Origin: Catellatospora coxensis
Lineage (GTDB): Bacteria; Actinomycetota; Actinomycetes; Mycobacteriales; Micromonosporaceae
Assembly (NCBI RefSeq): GCF_016862635.1
Contig: NZ_BONI01000087.1
Span: 1 to 36,345, forward strand
Direction: 5' to 3'
DNA length: 36,345 nucleotides
The notes below the pieces were generated by a model. It did no database searches. It saw only the letters and a program-made list of their open reading frames with translations, and was not told the DNA's origin. Below, in pieces: positions 20,589 to 28,288 of this stretch. Every line of letters begins with the position of its first letter. Position 1 is the stretch's first letter. Position numbers and translations under genes: made by a program.

Positions 20589-22895
20589 TCAGCGGCGGTC
20601 GCGGGCTCCGGCGACGGCCACCTGGCCGAGGCTGATGCCGCCGTCGTTCGGGGGGACCTGGCGGTGGGTGAGCACCTGGAAGCCGGACAGGGTCAGGCCG
20701 TCCAGGGTCCGGCCGAGCAGCAGCGTGTTCTGGAAGACGCCGCCGGACAGCGCCACGGTGTGCAGGCCGTGCCGCTCGCGTACCAGTAGGCACGCGTTCA
20801 CGATCAGGTCGGCGACTCCGGCGTGGAACCGGGCGGCGATCTCCGGCACCGGCACCCCGTCCAGCCGGTCCGCGAGCACCGCGCGGACCAGGTCGGCGCC
20901 GCTCAGCGACAGCACCGCGTCCTCCGCGATCTCCGCCGGATAGCCCGTGACCTCGCCGCGCCGCGCCGCCTGCTCCAGCTCGACGGCGGCCTGGCCCTCG
21001 TAGGTGACCTCGTCGCGCAGGTCCAGCAGCGCCGCGACCGCGTCGAAGAGCCGTCCCGCGCTGGAGGTCAGCGGCGCGTTCACGCCCGCCCGCGCGGCGT
21101 CGCGCAGCGGCGACCAGGCCGCCGCGTGCCGCGCCGCCACCGGCAGCGCGGGCGGCTCGCCGCCGAGCGCGTCCAGGTAGGACAGCGCCATCCGCCAGGG
21201 TTCGCGCACCGCCGCCGCGCCGCCGGGCATCGGCACCGCGGCCAGATGACCCGCCCGGGTGTACGCCGCCAGATCCGCCACCAGGATCTCGCCGCCCCAC
21301 AGCGTGCCGTCGTCGCCGTAACCGAGCCCGTCGAAGGCGACCCCGATCACCGCCTCCTGCTCCCCGTGCTCGGCCAGGCACGACGCGATGTGCGCGTGAT
21401 GGTGCTGCACCCCGACCAGCTCGACCCCCTCCCGCTCCTGCGCGTACGCCGTCGACGGGTAGTCCGGGTGCAGGTCGTGCGCGAGCAGTTCGGGCGTGAT
21501 CCCCAGCAGCCGCTCCAGATGCCCGACGCCCTCGGTGTACGACCGCAGCGTCGCCGCGTTCGCCAGGTCGCCGATGTGGTGCGACAGCGTCGCGAACTCG
21601 CCCCGGGCCAGGCAGAACGTGTTCTTCAGGGCGGCCCCGCAGCCGAGCACCGGCCGGCGCAGCTTGACCGGCAGCCGTACCGGCCGCGGCACGTACCCGC
21701 GCGAGCGGCGCAGCAGCATCGGCGAGCCGCGTACCACCCGCGCCACCGAGTCGTCGGTGCGCAGGTGGATCGGCCGGTCGTGGGTCAGCGCGACGTCGGC
21801 GATGCCGGTCAGCCGGGCCATCGCGTCGTCGTCGCGGTAGGCGATCGGCTCGTCGGAGGAGTTGCCGCTGGTCATCACGAGCGGGCGGACGATCGTGGCG
21901 AGCAGCAGGTGGTGCAGCGGCATGTACGGCAGCAGCACGCCCAGCTCGCGGCAGCCCGGTGCGACCGCCTCGGCGATCCGGTGCGCCGGATGGCGGGTGC
22001 GGCGGGGGAGCAGCACGATCGGCCGGGCCGGGTGGCGCAGCAGGCGCGCCGCGGCGGGTTCCACCTCAGCGATCCCGGCCGCCTCGGCGAGGTCGGCCAC
22101 CATCAGCGCGAACGGCTTGTCCTCGCGGTGCTTGGCGGCGCGCAGCCGGGCGGCGGCCTCGGGATGCGTGGCGTCGACGGCCAGGTGGTATCCGCCCAGG
22201 CCTTTGATCGCGACGACGGCCCCGGCGCGCAGCAGCCGCGCCGTCGCGGCGACCGGGTCGGCCCCCTCGGCGAGCACCGTGCTGCCGTCCATGCTCAGCA
22301 GGCTGAGCCGCGGCCCGCAGGCCGGGCAGCACACGGGCTGGGCGTGGAAGCGCCGGTCGGCCGGGTCGGCGTACTCCTCGGCGCAGTCGTCGCACATGGC
22401 GAACCCGGCCATGGTCGTGTTCGGCCGGTCGTAGGGCACGTCGCGCACGATCGTGAACCGGGGACCGCAGTGGGTGCAGTTCGTGAACGCGTACCCCTGC
22501 CGGCGGCCGCCCCCGCCGGTGGTCTCGGCCAGGCAGGCTTCGCAGGTCGCGGCGTCCGGGGTGACCTGCGCGGCGGGCGGGCCGGACGCGTCGCTGGGCA
22601 CGACGGCGAAGCCGGGCGCGCCGGTGACCGGCAGCGGTGCGGCGGTCATCGAGTCGATCACGGACAGCGGCGGGCGTTCCAGGTCCAGCGCGCACAGGAA
22701 CGCGTCCAGCGCCGACCGCGGCCCCTCGGCCTCGATGAACACGCCCTCGGTGTCGTTGCCGACGTGTCCGTGCAGGTGCAGCCGTTGCGCGAGGGTGTAC
22801 ACGAACGGCCGGAACCCCACCCCCTGGACGACCCCGGCGACTCGTACCGCCAGTCGCTCGTGGGAGGCTTCGTCGGAAATCACCCCGTATGCCAT
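20589..22895 (-). CDS. hypF: Carbamoyltransferase HypF
   Basis: 768 aa (E. coli HypF is about 750). HypF converts carbamoyl phosphate and ATP to a carbamoyl adenylate and passes the carbamoyl group to HypE, the precursor of the cyanide ligands of [NiFe]-hydrogenase. Modules in order: acylphosphatase (VRVAGVVQGVGFRPFVY, 17-33); zinc fingers CEAC 118-121, CTHC 140-143, CDDC 168-171, CPAC 190-193; YrdC-like domain (KGLGGYHLAVDA, 231-242); Kae1-like carbamoyltransferase domain with HHHAHIA (about 495) and FDGLGYGDDGTLWGGE. All key motifs are intact. ATG 22895 lacks a ribosome site but follows CAGAAT by 6 nt, so it may be leaderless. No other hyp or hydrogenase gene is in the window. Confidence 0.95.
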   Translation of the reverse strand: MAYGVISDEASHERLAVRVAGVVQGVGFRPFVYTLAQRLHLHGHVGNDTEGVFIEAEGPRSALDAFLCALDLERPPLSVIDSMTAAPLPVTGAPGFAVVPSDASGPPAAQVTPDAATCEACLAETTGGGGRRQGYAFTNCTHCGPRFTIVRDVPYDRPNTTMAGFAMCDDCAEEYADPADRRFHAQPVCCPACGPRLSLLSMDGSTVLAEGADPVAATARLLRAGAVVAIKGLGGYHLAVDATHPEAAARLRAAKHREDKPFALMVADLAEAAGIAEVEPAAARLLRHPARPIVLLPRRTRHPAHRIAEAVAPGCRELGVLLPYMPLHHLLLATIVRPLVMTSGNSSDEPIAYRDDDAMARLTGIADVALTHDRPIHLRTDDSVARVVRGSPMLLRRSRGYVPRPVRLPVKLRRPVLGCGAALKNTFCLARGEFATLSHHIGDLANAATLRSYTEGVGHLERLLGITPELLAHDLHPDYPSTAYAQEREGVELVGVQHHHAHIASCLAEHGEQEAVIGVAFDGLGYGDDGTLWGGEILVADLAAYTRAGHLAAVPMPGGAAAVREPWRMALSYLDALGGEPPALPVAARHAAAWSPLRDAARAGVNAPLTSSAGRLFDAVAALLDLRDEVTYEGQAAVELEQAARRGEVTGYPAEIAEDAVLSLSGADLVRAVLADRLDGVPVPEIAARFHAGVADLIVNACLLVRERHGLHTVALSGGVFQNTLLLGRTLDGLTLSGFQVLTHRQVPPNDGGISLGQVAVAGARDRR

Positions 22896-23127
22896 GAGAT
22901 GATTCTGCGGCTCAGGACCCCGAAAACCGGCGGACCCGCCCGGCCGGGCCTGCCCGCAAGTTCGCCGGGAGCCGTCAGCGATCGCGGGGGACGGCATCAG
23001 GCCATGATCGGTCCCCGGCCACCGGGCCCGCAACGGAGAATGCCGCCCGCGTACCGCAGCCGGGTTCGTTCCGGCGTTGTGGCACGCCAGGCCGCCGGGG
23101 CGGACGGACGGCGCCGGCGCTCCGGAT

Positions 23128-23847
23128 TCAGCCGAGGCGCTCGACGGCCACCGGGATCAGGCCGTGGGCGCGGGCCAGCTGCCGCAGGTCGCGCAGCAGC
23201 GCGGGCACCGCGGTGGCGGGCCCGTCGCGCAGGGACGCGGTCAGGTCGACGGCCCAGCCGAGGCCCGGCCCGACCCGGCGCAGCTCCCAGCTCAGCTCGT
23301 GCCCGTCCACCTCGCGGCGGGCGCGCCCGACGAGGCGGCCGGTCGGGTCGGCGGCCGGTTCGACCGGCTCCAGCCGCCACCACAGCCGCAGGCACTGCAG
23401 CCCGTGCCGGTCCAGGTCGCCCGCGAACAGGATCCGGTAAACGTGCCGGTCCCGGAAGCCGGGCGGTGCCTGCGCCGGGCCGAGCCGCAGCAGCGGGGCC
23501 GAGGGCAGCGGCAGGAAGTCGCCGAAACGGGCTCGCAGCCACACTTCGTCCGGCAGGTCGCCGCCGCCGAGCTCGCGCAGCGCGGTCTCGGCGGTGCCCG
23601 CGTCGACCGCGCGCACCCGCCCGCGCAGCCGCTCGTCGGCCCGCAGGTCCCGGCTGAGCGCCGGGGCGCACTGCCAGGAGCCGCCGGTCGCCGTCCAGGA
23701 AACGTTGTCGACGCCGATGGCGGTGCCGTCGTCGCGCAGCACCAGCTCCTCGACGACGACCGCCGCCGGGCGGGCGGACTCGTCGGCGGCGAGCAGGTAG
23801 TAGTCCAGCTGCCTGGGCGGCGGGAGGGGCATGTGCAGATGATGCAC
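23128..23847 (-). CDS. Conserved-looking protein of unknown function
   Basis: 239 aa, not recognised. It is soluble, without signal peptide or membrane segment, rich in Leu, Arg and Asp, with alternating strand-like stretches (VVVEELVLRDDGTAIGVDNV, WLRARFGDFLPL, ELSWELRRVGPG) that suggest a mainly beta fold with a C-terminal helix (VPALLRDLRQLARAHGLIPV). GTG 23847 and ATG 23832 are both possible starts and neither has a good ribosome site. It follows the SRPBCC gene by 40 nt on the same strand and may be co-transcribed with it. Codon use (strong GC3) matches the neighbours, which supports it as a real gene. Confidence 0.6.
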   Translation of the reverse strand: MHHLHMPLPPPRQLDYYLLAADESARPAAVVVEELVLRDDGTAIGVDNVSWTATGGSWQCAPALSRDLRADERLRGRVRAVDAGTAETALRELGGGDLPDEVWLRARFGDFLPLPSAPLLRLGPAQAPPGFRDRHVYRILFAGDLDRHGLQCLRLWWRLEPVEPAADPTGRLVGRARREVDGHELSWELRRVGPGLGWAVDLTASLRDGPATAVPALLRDLRQLARAHGLIPVAVERLG

Positions 23848-23887
23848 CCTGCCGGGCGGATCCGGGTATCGCGACCCGCCCCGGCTG

Positions 23888-24382
23888 TCAGTGCCGGGCG
23901 ACGCGCTCCAGCCGTACCTCGGCCAGCGCCCGCGCGTCGTAGGTGTTCTCGCGGTTCTCGGCGAAGTCGGCCAGCCGGTTCAGCGCCTCCTTGTTGCGCC
24001 CGTGCAGCAGCAGGTCGTTGAGCTTGTTGCGGACCGCGAGCAGCGGGCCGCGGGTGAAGTCCTCGACGAGCGTGACCAGTGTCGACGACGCGTCCAGGCG
24101 GACCAGGCGGAAGTCCGCGACCGCCTCGCCGAGCGGCCACATCCGCGCCCGCATCACCAGCCGGTACGGCGCTTCGCAGCGCACCACGTGGGTGACGTCG
24201 GCGGTCGACAGCGGCCAGGGGCCGACCTTGTGGTGCAGCCTGCTGCCGAGGGCGGGCCAGGAGGAGTCGACGTCCCTGATGTGCGCGGTGCCGACGACCC
24301 AGTCCGCGTACGTCCAGCCGTCGGCGAGGACGGCGAAGACGCGTTCGGGCGAGGCCGCGATGACGCGCTCGGTTCGTGCCAT
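23888..24382 (-). CDS. SRPBCC (START-like) family protein
   Basis: 164 aa. The N-terminal ARTERVIAASPERVFAVLAD strand-helix, WTYADWVVGTAHIRDVD, and the later YRLVMRARMWPLGEAVADFRL strands are those of polyketide cyclase/dehydrase-type SRPBCC proteins, a helix-grip fold with a deep hydrophobic pocket. The ligand is unknown; many such actinobacterial proteins have no assigned role. ATG 24382 starts the family domain directly; the longer frame upstream runs into a dispersed repeat (24456-24518) and is not coding. A TATGCAT sequence at about 24414-24420 could be part of its promoter. The next minus-strand gene follows after 40 nt. Confidence 0.8.
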   Translation of the reverse strand: MARTERVIAASPERVFAVLADGWTYADWVVGTAHIRDVDSSWPALGSRLHHKVGPWPLSTADVTHVVRCEAPYRLVMRARMWPLGEAVADFRLVRLDASSTLVTLVEDFTRGPLLAVRNKLNDLLLHGRNKEALNRLADFAENRENTYDARALAEVRLERVARH

Positions 24383-24455
24383 GCGCTGCTCGTACCCTGC
24401 CCGAGGACGAACTATGCATACCACCCATATGCTGCTAGCGGCCGTCCGTGATCCA

Positions 24456-24518
24456 CCGACCTGCCTGGCAATCGTGGGTATCTTGACCGCTCGTTCGCCC
24501 AGGTGCCGGGCAAGTCGG
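24456..24518 (+). repeat. Repeat family C, copy 2
   Basis: 63 nt, aligned without gaps to the reverse complement of 10175-10237. Terminal 15-nt inverted repeats (24456-24470 with 24504-24518, two mismatches). It sits in the divergent gap between the SRPBCC and PRC-barrel genes. Confidence 0.75.
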
Positions 24519-24609
24519 GTGATCATCGGCGGCGGTGGGCGGGTTAGCCGGGCCGTGGAGCGGGTAGGCGGTCGTCGTCAGCACCAGTCCGAACGAGGAG
24601 GAGGAGAAC

Positions 24610-24993
24610 ATGACTGCCATGAACCCGATCCCCTGGGACCCGTGGAGCTACAGCGCGGACCTCGACTACAAGACGACCGACGAGGGCGGCGACCGCTCGA
24701 TCGCCGGTTTCCACGTCGAGGCCGTCGACGGCGGTATCGGCAAGATCGATGAAGCGACCGGGGTCGTCGGCTCCAGCTACATCGTGGTCGACACCGGTCC
24801 GTGGATCTTCGGCAGCAAGCGGATGCTTCCCGCGGGAGTCGTGAACAACATCGACTGGATCGAGGAGAAGGTGTTCGTCAACCGCTCGAAGGCCGAGATC
24901 AAGGACGCTCCGGAGTACGACCCGGACCGTCGCGACGAATCGCTGTACCGCGATCAGGTCGGCACGTACTACGCCGACCGCGAACGTCGGTGA
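24610..24993 (+). CDS. PRC-barrel domain protein
   Basis: 127 aa, acidic, soluble. Residues about 25-90 (IAGFHVEAVDGGIGKIDEAT ... SYIVVDTGPWIFGSKRMLPAG) form a PRC-barrel, the small beta-barrel first described in photosynthetic reaction centre H subunits and the ribosome maturation factor RimM; stand-alone actinobacterial versions are common and often linked to stress, with no defined biochemical role. An unusually strong purine-rich ribosome site (GAGGAGGAGGAG) lies 3-5 nt before ATG 24610, predicting high expression. The gene is monocistronic and ends in a very strong hairpin. Confidence 0.87.
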   Translation: MTAMNPIPWDPWSYSADLDYKTTDEGGDRSIAGFHVEAVDGGIGKIDEATGVVGSSYIVVDTGPWIFGSKRMLPAGVVNNIDWIEEKVFVNRSKAEIKDAPEYDPDRRDESLYRDQVGTYYADRERR

Positions 24994-25004
24994 CGATGTG
25001 AACA

Positions 25005-25038
25005 GGACGGGCCCCGGCGTTCGCGCCGGGGCCCGTCC
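25005..25038. terminator. Bidirectional terminator with 15-bp stem and UUCG loop
   Basis: A perfect 15-bp stem (25005-25019 with 25024-25038) closed by a TTCG tetraloop within G-C closing context, one of the most stable RNA hairpins. It lies between convergent genes, 12 nt after the PRC-barrel stop and 16 nt before the end of the minus-strand gene. Confidence 0.9.
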
Positions 25039-25053
25039 TCGTCCGCGCCCGGC

Positions 25054-25554
25054 TCAGCCGTGCCACCGCTCGGGCAGGGCGGCCTCGCACAGGCAGCACG
25101 TGTAGTCGCCGTCCTTGACCAGGTTCAGTTCCGCGCAGGCCGAGCAGCGGCGGAACTCGAACGCGGCGGTGAACCCGTCCGGGTGGGCGATCCCGGCGCG
25201 GTCGAGCGCCGCGGCCACCGCCGGCCACGACGCCGGTTCGGGGGCGTACCCGGTGGACTGGTTGCTGACCTCGGCGACGGCCCAGCCCGTGGCCGTGCGC
25301 CGTAACGACAGCTCGCCCGCGCTCAGCACGTCACGGCCGCCCGCGCAGGCGACGTGCTCGCTGCGCCGGTCGGCCGCGAGCAGCCGGCCCGCCGCGTCGA
25401 CGACGTAGGTGAAAGGCTCGCCGCCGACCTGCGCCGCCCACGCCTGCACCGCCGGTGCCGAGTCCAGCGGACGGCCGAGGTGTCCGGGACGGACGGCCGC
25501 GAGCAGTTCGGGCGGGCCGAGGTAGCGGTACAGCCGGGCGGCAGCGTGATCCAC
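25054..25554 (-). CDS. Small protein with C-terminal zinc-ribbon-like Cys cluster
   Basis: 166 aa, function unknown. The C-terminal 40 residues carry CSAC and, after LNLVKDGDYT, CCLC, a four-cysteine arrangement (CxxC-N13-CxxC) suited to bind zinc, ending in ALPERWHG. The rest is a soluble alpha/beta region (FTYVVDAAGRLLAADRRSEHV, ELSLRRTATGWAVAEVSNQS). It may be a small adaptor or nucleic acid-binding protein but there is no direct evidence. GTG 25554 is chosen: CACACT precedes it by 6 nt and no ribosome site is seen; the frame is open further upstream but overlaps the promoter and start of the divergent glsB-like gene. Confidence 0.7.
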   Translation of the reverse strand: MDHAAARLYRYLGPPELLAAVRPGHLGRPLDSAPAVQAWAAQVGGEPFTYVVDAAGRLLAADRRSEHVACAGGRDVLSAGELSLRRTATGWAVAEVSNQSTGYAPEPASWPAVAAALDRAGIAHPDGFTAAFEFRRCSACAELNLVKDGDYTCCLCEAALPERWHG

Positions 25555-25677
25555 CCCCGCAGTGTGCGCGCCGCCGCTCGGTGCGGCCACGCGATTTCCG
25601 GCCGCTTGAGCAGGTGTTGGTTTGGTGTCGACGCGGTGCGGGCATCGCCGTGTCAACGACAGGGAAAGGAAAACACC

Positions 25678-25950
25678 GTGGAAATCACCGGTATCTTCAC
25701 CGCCGTCATCATCGGTCTGGTCATCGGTGTGCTCGGTCGGCTGGTCCTGCCGGGCCGGCAGTCCATCGCGCTGTGGCTGACCATCCTCATCGGCGTCGTC
25801 GCGGCCCTGCTGGGCACGTTCGTGGCCGGCGCCTTCGACGTGGCGAACACGGGCGGCGTCGACTGGCTGGAGCTCCTCTTCCAGATCGGATTCGCGGCGC
25901 TCGGCGTCGCGCTGGTCGCGCCGATCGCCTCGCGATCGAACGTCGACTGA
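25678..25950 (+). CDS. GlsB/YeaQ/YmgE family stress-response membrane protein
   Basis: 90 aa with three membrane segments (about 5-22, 28-50, 64-84) and the family hallmark GLVIGVLGRLVLPGRQ in the first loop. This transglycosylase-associated protein family is small, hydrophobic and induced by envelope or acid stress in several bacteria; its molecular role is not settled. GTG 25678 has AAAGGA 7 nt upstream. It is followed 12 nt later by a strong terminator and is monocistronic. Confidence 0.9.
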   Translation: MEITGIFTAVIIGLVIGVLGRLVLPGRQSIALWLTILIGVVAALLGTFVAGAFDVANTGGVDWLELLFQIGFAALGVALVAPIASRSNVD

Positions 25951-25962
25951 CCCCACAGCCTC

Positions 25963-25995
25963 GATGCGGGCCGGGCGCCATGCCCGGCCCGCATC
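25963..25995. terminator. Bidirectional terminator after glsB-like gene
   Basis: A perfect 14-bp stem (25963-25976 with 25982-25995, loop GCCAT) that overlaps the stop codon of the convergent hydrolase gene (25994-25996). Confidence 0.85.
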
Positions 25996-26626
25996 ACGCT
26001 GTCCGGACCCGGTCCGGCTCGCCGCGGGGGATCTGCGCGCGCACGAAATCGCCGACGAGCCGGTGCCAGTACCGGGCGCGGCGCAGCATGCCGTGGCCGT
26101 CGCCGGTCACGGCGAGGAAGGTGACGTCCGCTCCGGCCTTCTCGGCCGTGGCGGCGTACCGGCGGGAGGCGGCCGGGTCGGTGATCCGGTCGGCGACGCC
26201 GTGGGCGATGAGGACGGTGCGCCCGGCGAGCTGCTCGACGGGGTCGCCGGGTTCGATCCACGGTGCGAGCGCGCAGACGGCGCTGACCTGCGGATCGCCC
26301 GCACCCCACAGGGCGGCGCGCCCGCCCATCGAGTGTCCGACGAGGACGACCGGCAGCCCGGGGTGGCGGCTGCGGGCCTGGTCCAGGGCCCATTCCAGGT
26401 CGCGTACCGGGTCGGCGGCCGCGCCGTTCCAGCCCCGGAAGCGGTAGCGCAGCCGCCACACCGTGACGTCGCCGGGCAGGGCCCGCTGGAACGGGACCAT
26501 GCGCAGGTACGCGGCCCGGCCGCGGTGCGCCCGCCCGTGCCCGTCGGCCGCTCCGCCGTGCAGCAGGATCACCAGCGCCCGCGGGCCGCCAGCCGCCGCA
26601 CGGATCTCCAGCGCGGGTACGCGCAT
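25994..26626 (-). CDS. Alpha/beta hydrolase (dienelactone hydrolase/serine esterase-like)
   Basis: 210 aa. A compact alpha/beta hydrolase: oxyanion strand LVILLHGGAAD (18-28), nucleophile elbow GHSMGG (97-102, Ser99), a probable Asp in AHGVADRITD (Asp146) and His178 in TGDGHGM. No signal peptide or large lid is present, so a cytosolic esterase or acyl-hydrolase of small substrates is likely; the substrate is unknown. ATG 26626 has GAGGGAG 5 nt before it; the GTG 18 nt earlier is disfavoured. It is divergent from a MarR regulator with 174 nt between, so it could belong to the same regulon. Confidence 0.87.
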   Translation of the reverse strand: MRVPALEIRAAAGGPRALVILLHGGAADGHGRAHRGRAAYLRMVPFQRALPGDVTVWRLRYRFRGWNGAAADPVRDLEWALDQARSRHPGLPVVLVGHSMGGRAALWGAGDPQVSAVCALAPWIEPGDPVEQLAGRTVLIAHGVADRITDPAASRRYAATAEKAGADVTFLAVTGDGHGMLRRARYWHRLVGDFVRAQIPRGEPDRVRTA

Positions 26627-26752
26627 GTCTGCTCCCTCGATCACGTGAGCCGGGGTCGCCGGCTCCTGTCATCTGTAGCGCACGCGAGAGCCGGACAACC
26701 ATCCGGCCACCCGGTGGCCCTCCTTGCCGCGCAGATAGTGGTGTGCCATCAT

Positions 26753-26767
26753 TGTGTACCTAGCACA
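26753..26767. promoter_or_regulatory. Possible MarR operator
   Basis: TGTG-N7-CACA inverted pair 34 nt upstream of the marR start, in an AT-richer patch. Only four bases per half match, so this is a weak call based on position. Confidence 0.3.
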
Positions 26768-26800
26768 TAGTGAGTGTGCGTCACGATCTCGGGAGGAACG

Positions 26801-27265
26801 ATGGCCGAGCAGCGGCACCTGGCGGCGCTCGACCGCGTGCTCGAACTGGTCGTGCTGCTCAACAAGGACATGACCGAGAGCCTGGCCAAGGAAGGGCTCA
26901 CCCCGTCCCGGACCACCCTGCTCTGGCTGCTGCGCAGCACCGGGCCGAGCACCCAGCGGGCGCTGGCCGACGGGCTCGGCGTGAGCGCGCGCACCGTCAC
27001 CGGCCTGGTGGACGGGCTGGAGGCGACCGGCTTCGTGACCCGCCGGCCGCACCCCACCGACCGCCGGGCCCTGCTGGTCTCGTTCACCGAGCGCGGCGCG
27101 GCGGTCGTCGCCGCCATGGAGCAGGAGCAGGCCGGATTCGCCGACCTGCTGTTCGGCGGCATGTCCGAGGACCGGTTCGAGTGCCTGCACGCGGGCCTCG
27201 GCGAGATCGTGGACCGGCTGCGCGCGGCCGGTCTGACCACCACCCCCGGCGAGGAGCCCTCATGA
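26801..27265 (+). CDS. MarR family transcriptional regulator
   Basis: 154 aa. Winged helix with STQRALADGLGVSARTVTGL as recognition region (about 49-68) and the wing HPTDRRALLVSFT (about 84-96). GGGAGG is 4 nt before ATG 26801. Its stop overlaps the start of the next gene (ATGA), so regulator and membrane protein are made together, which suggests that it controls that operon and possibly the divergent hydrolase. The ligand is unknown. Confidence 0.9.
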   Translation: MAEQRHLAALDRVLELVVLLNKDMTESLAKEGLTPSRTTLLWLLRSTGPSTQRALADGLGVSARTVTGLVDGLEATGFVTRRPHPTDRRALLVSFTERGAAVVAAMEQEQAGFADLLFGGMSEDRFECLHAGLGEIVDRLRAAGLTTTPGEEPS

Positions 27266-27921
27266 CGACCCCCGCGTCCCCGTCCCGATGGCAGCAGGGC
27301 TGGCGGCTGGCCCGCCGGCTGTTCGCGTACGAGGTGGGCATGTGGCGCAGCCTCTACCGCTGGGTGCTGCGCCGGCCGCTGGTGGCCGAGGACGGCGGCG
27401 CCGCGTTCGGCTACGCCAAGGCGATGACGCCGGTGATCTGGGTGTTCATCATCATCTCCGCGATCGAGATCCCGGCCGTCGACCTGCTGCTGCCGTGGGA
27501 GAGCGCGCGCCTGGCCCTGGCGTTCGTGGGCGTGTACGGCCTGGCCTGGATGATCGGCCTGCTGGCCATGGTGAAGGTGCACCCGCACCTGGTCGTGCCG
27601 TCCGGCCTGCGGCTGCGCCACGCGGCGACGATCACCCTGTCGATCCCGTGGGCGAACGTGGCCTCGGTGAGCACCCGCAACCGCTCGCTGCCGGCGAGCC
27701 GCACCTTCCAGTACGAGCAGACCGCCGACGGCACCGTGATGAGCGTCGTCATCCTGAGCCAGACCAACGTGGACGTGGTGCTGCGCGAGCCGACCGTGTT
27801 CCAGCTCCCTAAGGGGCCGACGGAGCCCGTCACGCACGTGCGGGTGTGGGCCGACGACCCGAAGGCCCTGGTCGCGGCGGCGCGCGAGCACCTGACCCGC
27901 TCCGGCGCGCCCGCGGCCTGA
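27262..27921 (+). CDS. Two-helix membrane protein co-translated with MarR
   Basis: 219 aa, family not recognised. A basic amphipathic N-terminus (residues 9-40, FAYEVGMWRSLYRWVLRRPL) precedes two membrane helices (about 56-76 and 83-105) and a C-terminal soluble domain of about 110 residues with strand-rich character (LRLRHAATITLSIPWANVAS, TVMSVVILSQTNVDVVLREP). The soluble part resembles the PH-like fold seen after paired helices in some bacterial membrane proteins (a weak, fold-level impression). ATG 27262 overlaps the marR stop by 4 nt. Likely a cytoplasmic-membrane protein regulated by the MarR partner. Confidence 0.8.
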   Translation: MTTPASPSRWQQGWRLARRLFAYEVGMWRSLYRWVLRRPLVAEDGGAAFGYAKAMTPVIWVFIIISAIEIPAVDLLLPWESARLALAFVGVYGLAWMIGLLAMVKVHPHLVVPSGLRLRHAATITLSIPWANVASVSTRNRSLPASRTFQYEQTADGTVMSVVILSQTNVDVVLREPTVFQLPKGPTEPVTHVRVWADDPKALVAAAREHLTRSGAPAA

Positions 27922-27943
27922 CGTTTCGCCAACCCTGGTCCAG

Positions 27944-27981
27944 AGTCCATGATCACGCGGTCTGTGATCTTGGTCCGGACT
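27944..27981. terminator. Imperfect hairpin, possible terminator
   Basis: AGTCC (27944-27948) pairs with GGACT (27977-27981), and TGATCAC/GTGATC pairs inside them, with an unpaired bulge on the 3' side. It lies 22 nt after the membrane protein stop codon. Confidence 0.4.
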
Positions 27982-28165
27982 GCGTATCAGCAGGTCAAGG
28001 CGAAAAGTGGAGCCTGGGCGGCCCGTGGGGCGATGAGATCCATCTCGCGTAGTCTGCCCTCTGACCCTGCACGGCCCGCGTTTGTGCAGGTAGAAGTGCA
28101 GTGTGGGCGGCCGTCCTTCGCCGCGGAACCGGTACCGCTGCTGGAGGGTGCTGTTCCATGTGCGG

Positions 28166-28205
28166 CTACATCTTTTTCGATGTGCCCACATCGAAAAAGA
28201 TGTAG
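28166..28205. repeat. Repeat family B, copy 1: 19-bp perfect palindrome
   Basis: A perfect 19-bp inverted repeat (28166-28184 with 28187-28205) around only CC. Arm core CATCTTTTTCGATGTG. The same arms recur at 35630-35662. Each strand has a run of T5 inside the stem, not after it. Confidence 0.85.
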
Positions 28206-28288
28206 CGGCGCGCACCGACACCTGTTGTTCCGGCGGCCCGGTGATCACGGCGCAACGGGCTGCCGCCGCCCGCGGTACGCTGCCCGCC

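Larger units (their letters stand above)
27922..28288. other. 367-nt intergenic region with two hairpins
   Basis: No gene is supported here. It contains an imperfect hairpin at 27944-27981, the family B palindrome at 28166-28205 and, at its end, a TACGCT box 7 nt before the next GTG. The stretch between the hairpins (27990-28160) has no feature I can name. Confidence 0.6.

Noticed and set aside
22896-23033. 46-residue extension of HypF
   Set aside because: Not homologous to HypF proteins in form, and the acylphosphatase domain begins normally after ATG 22895.
20823-23657. A 944-codon plus-strand frame
   Set aside because: Antisense to hypF and the next gene, with Arg/Gly/Ala-rich composition.
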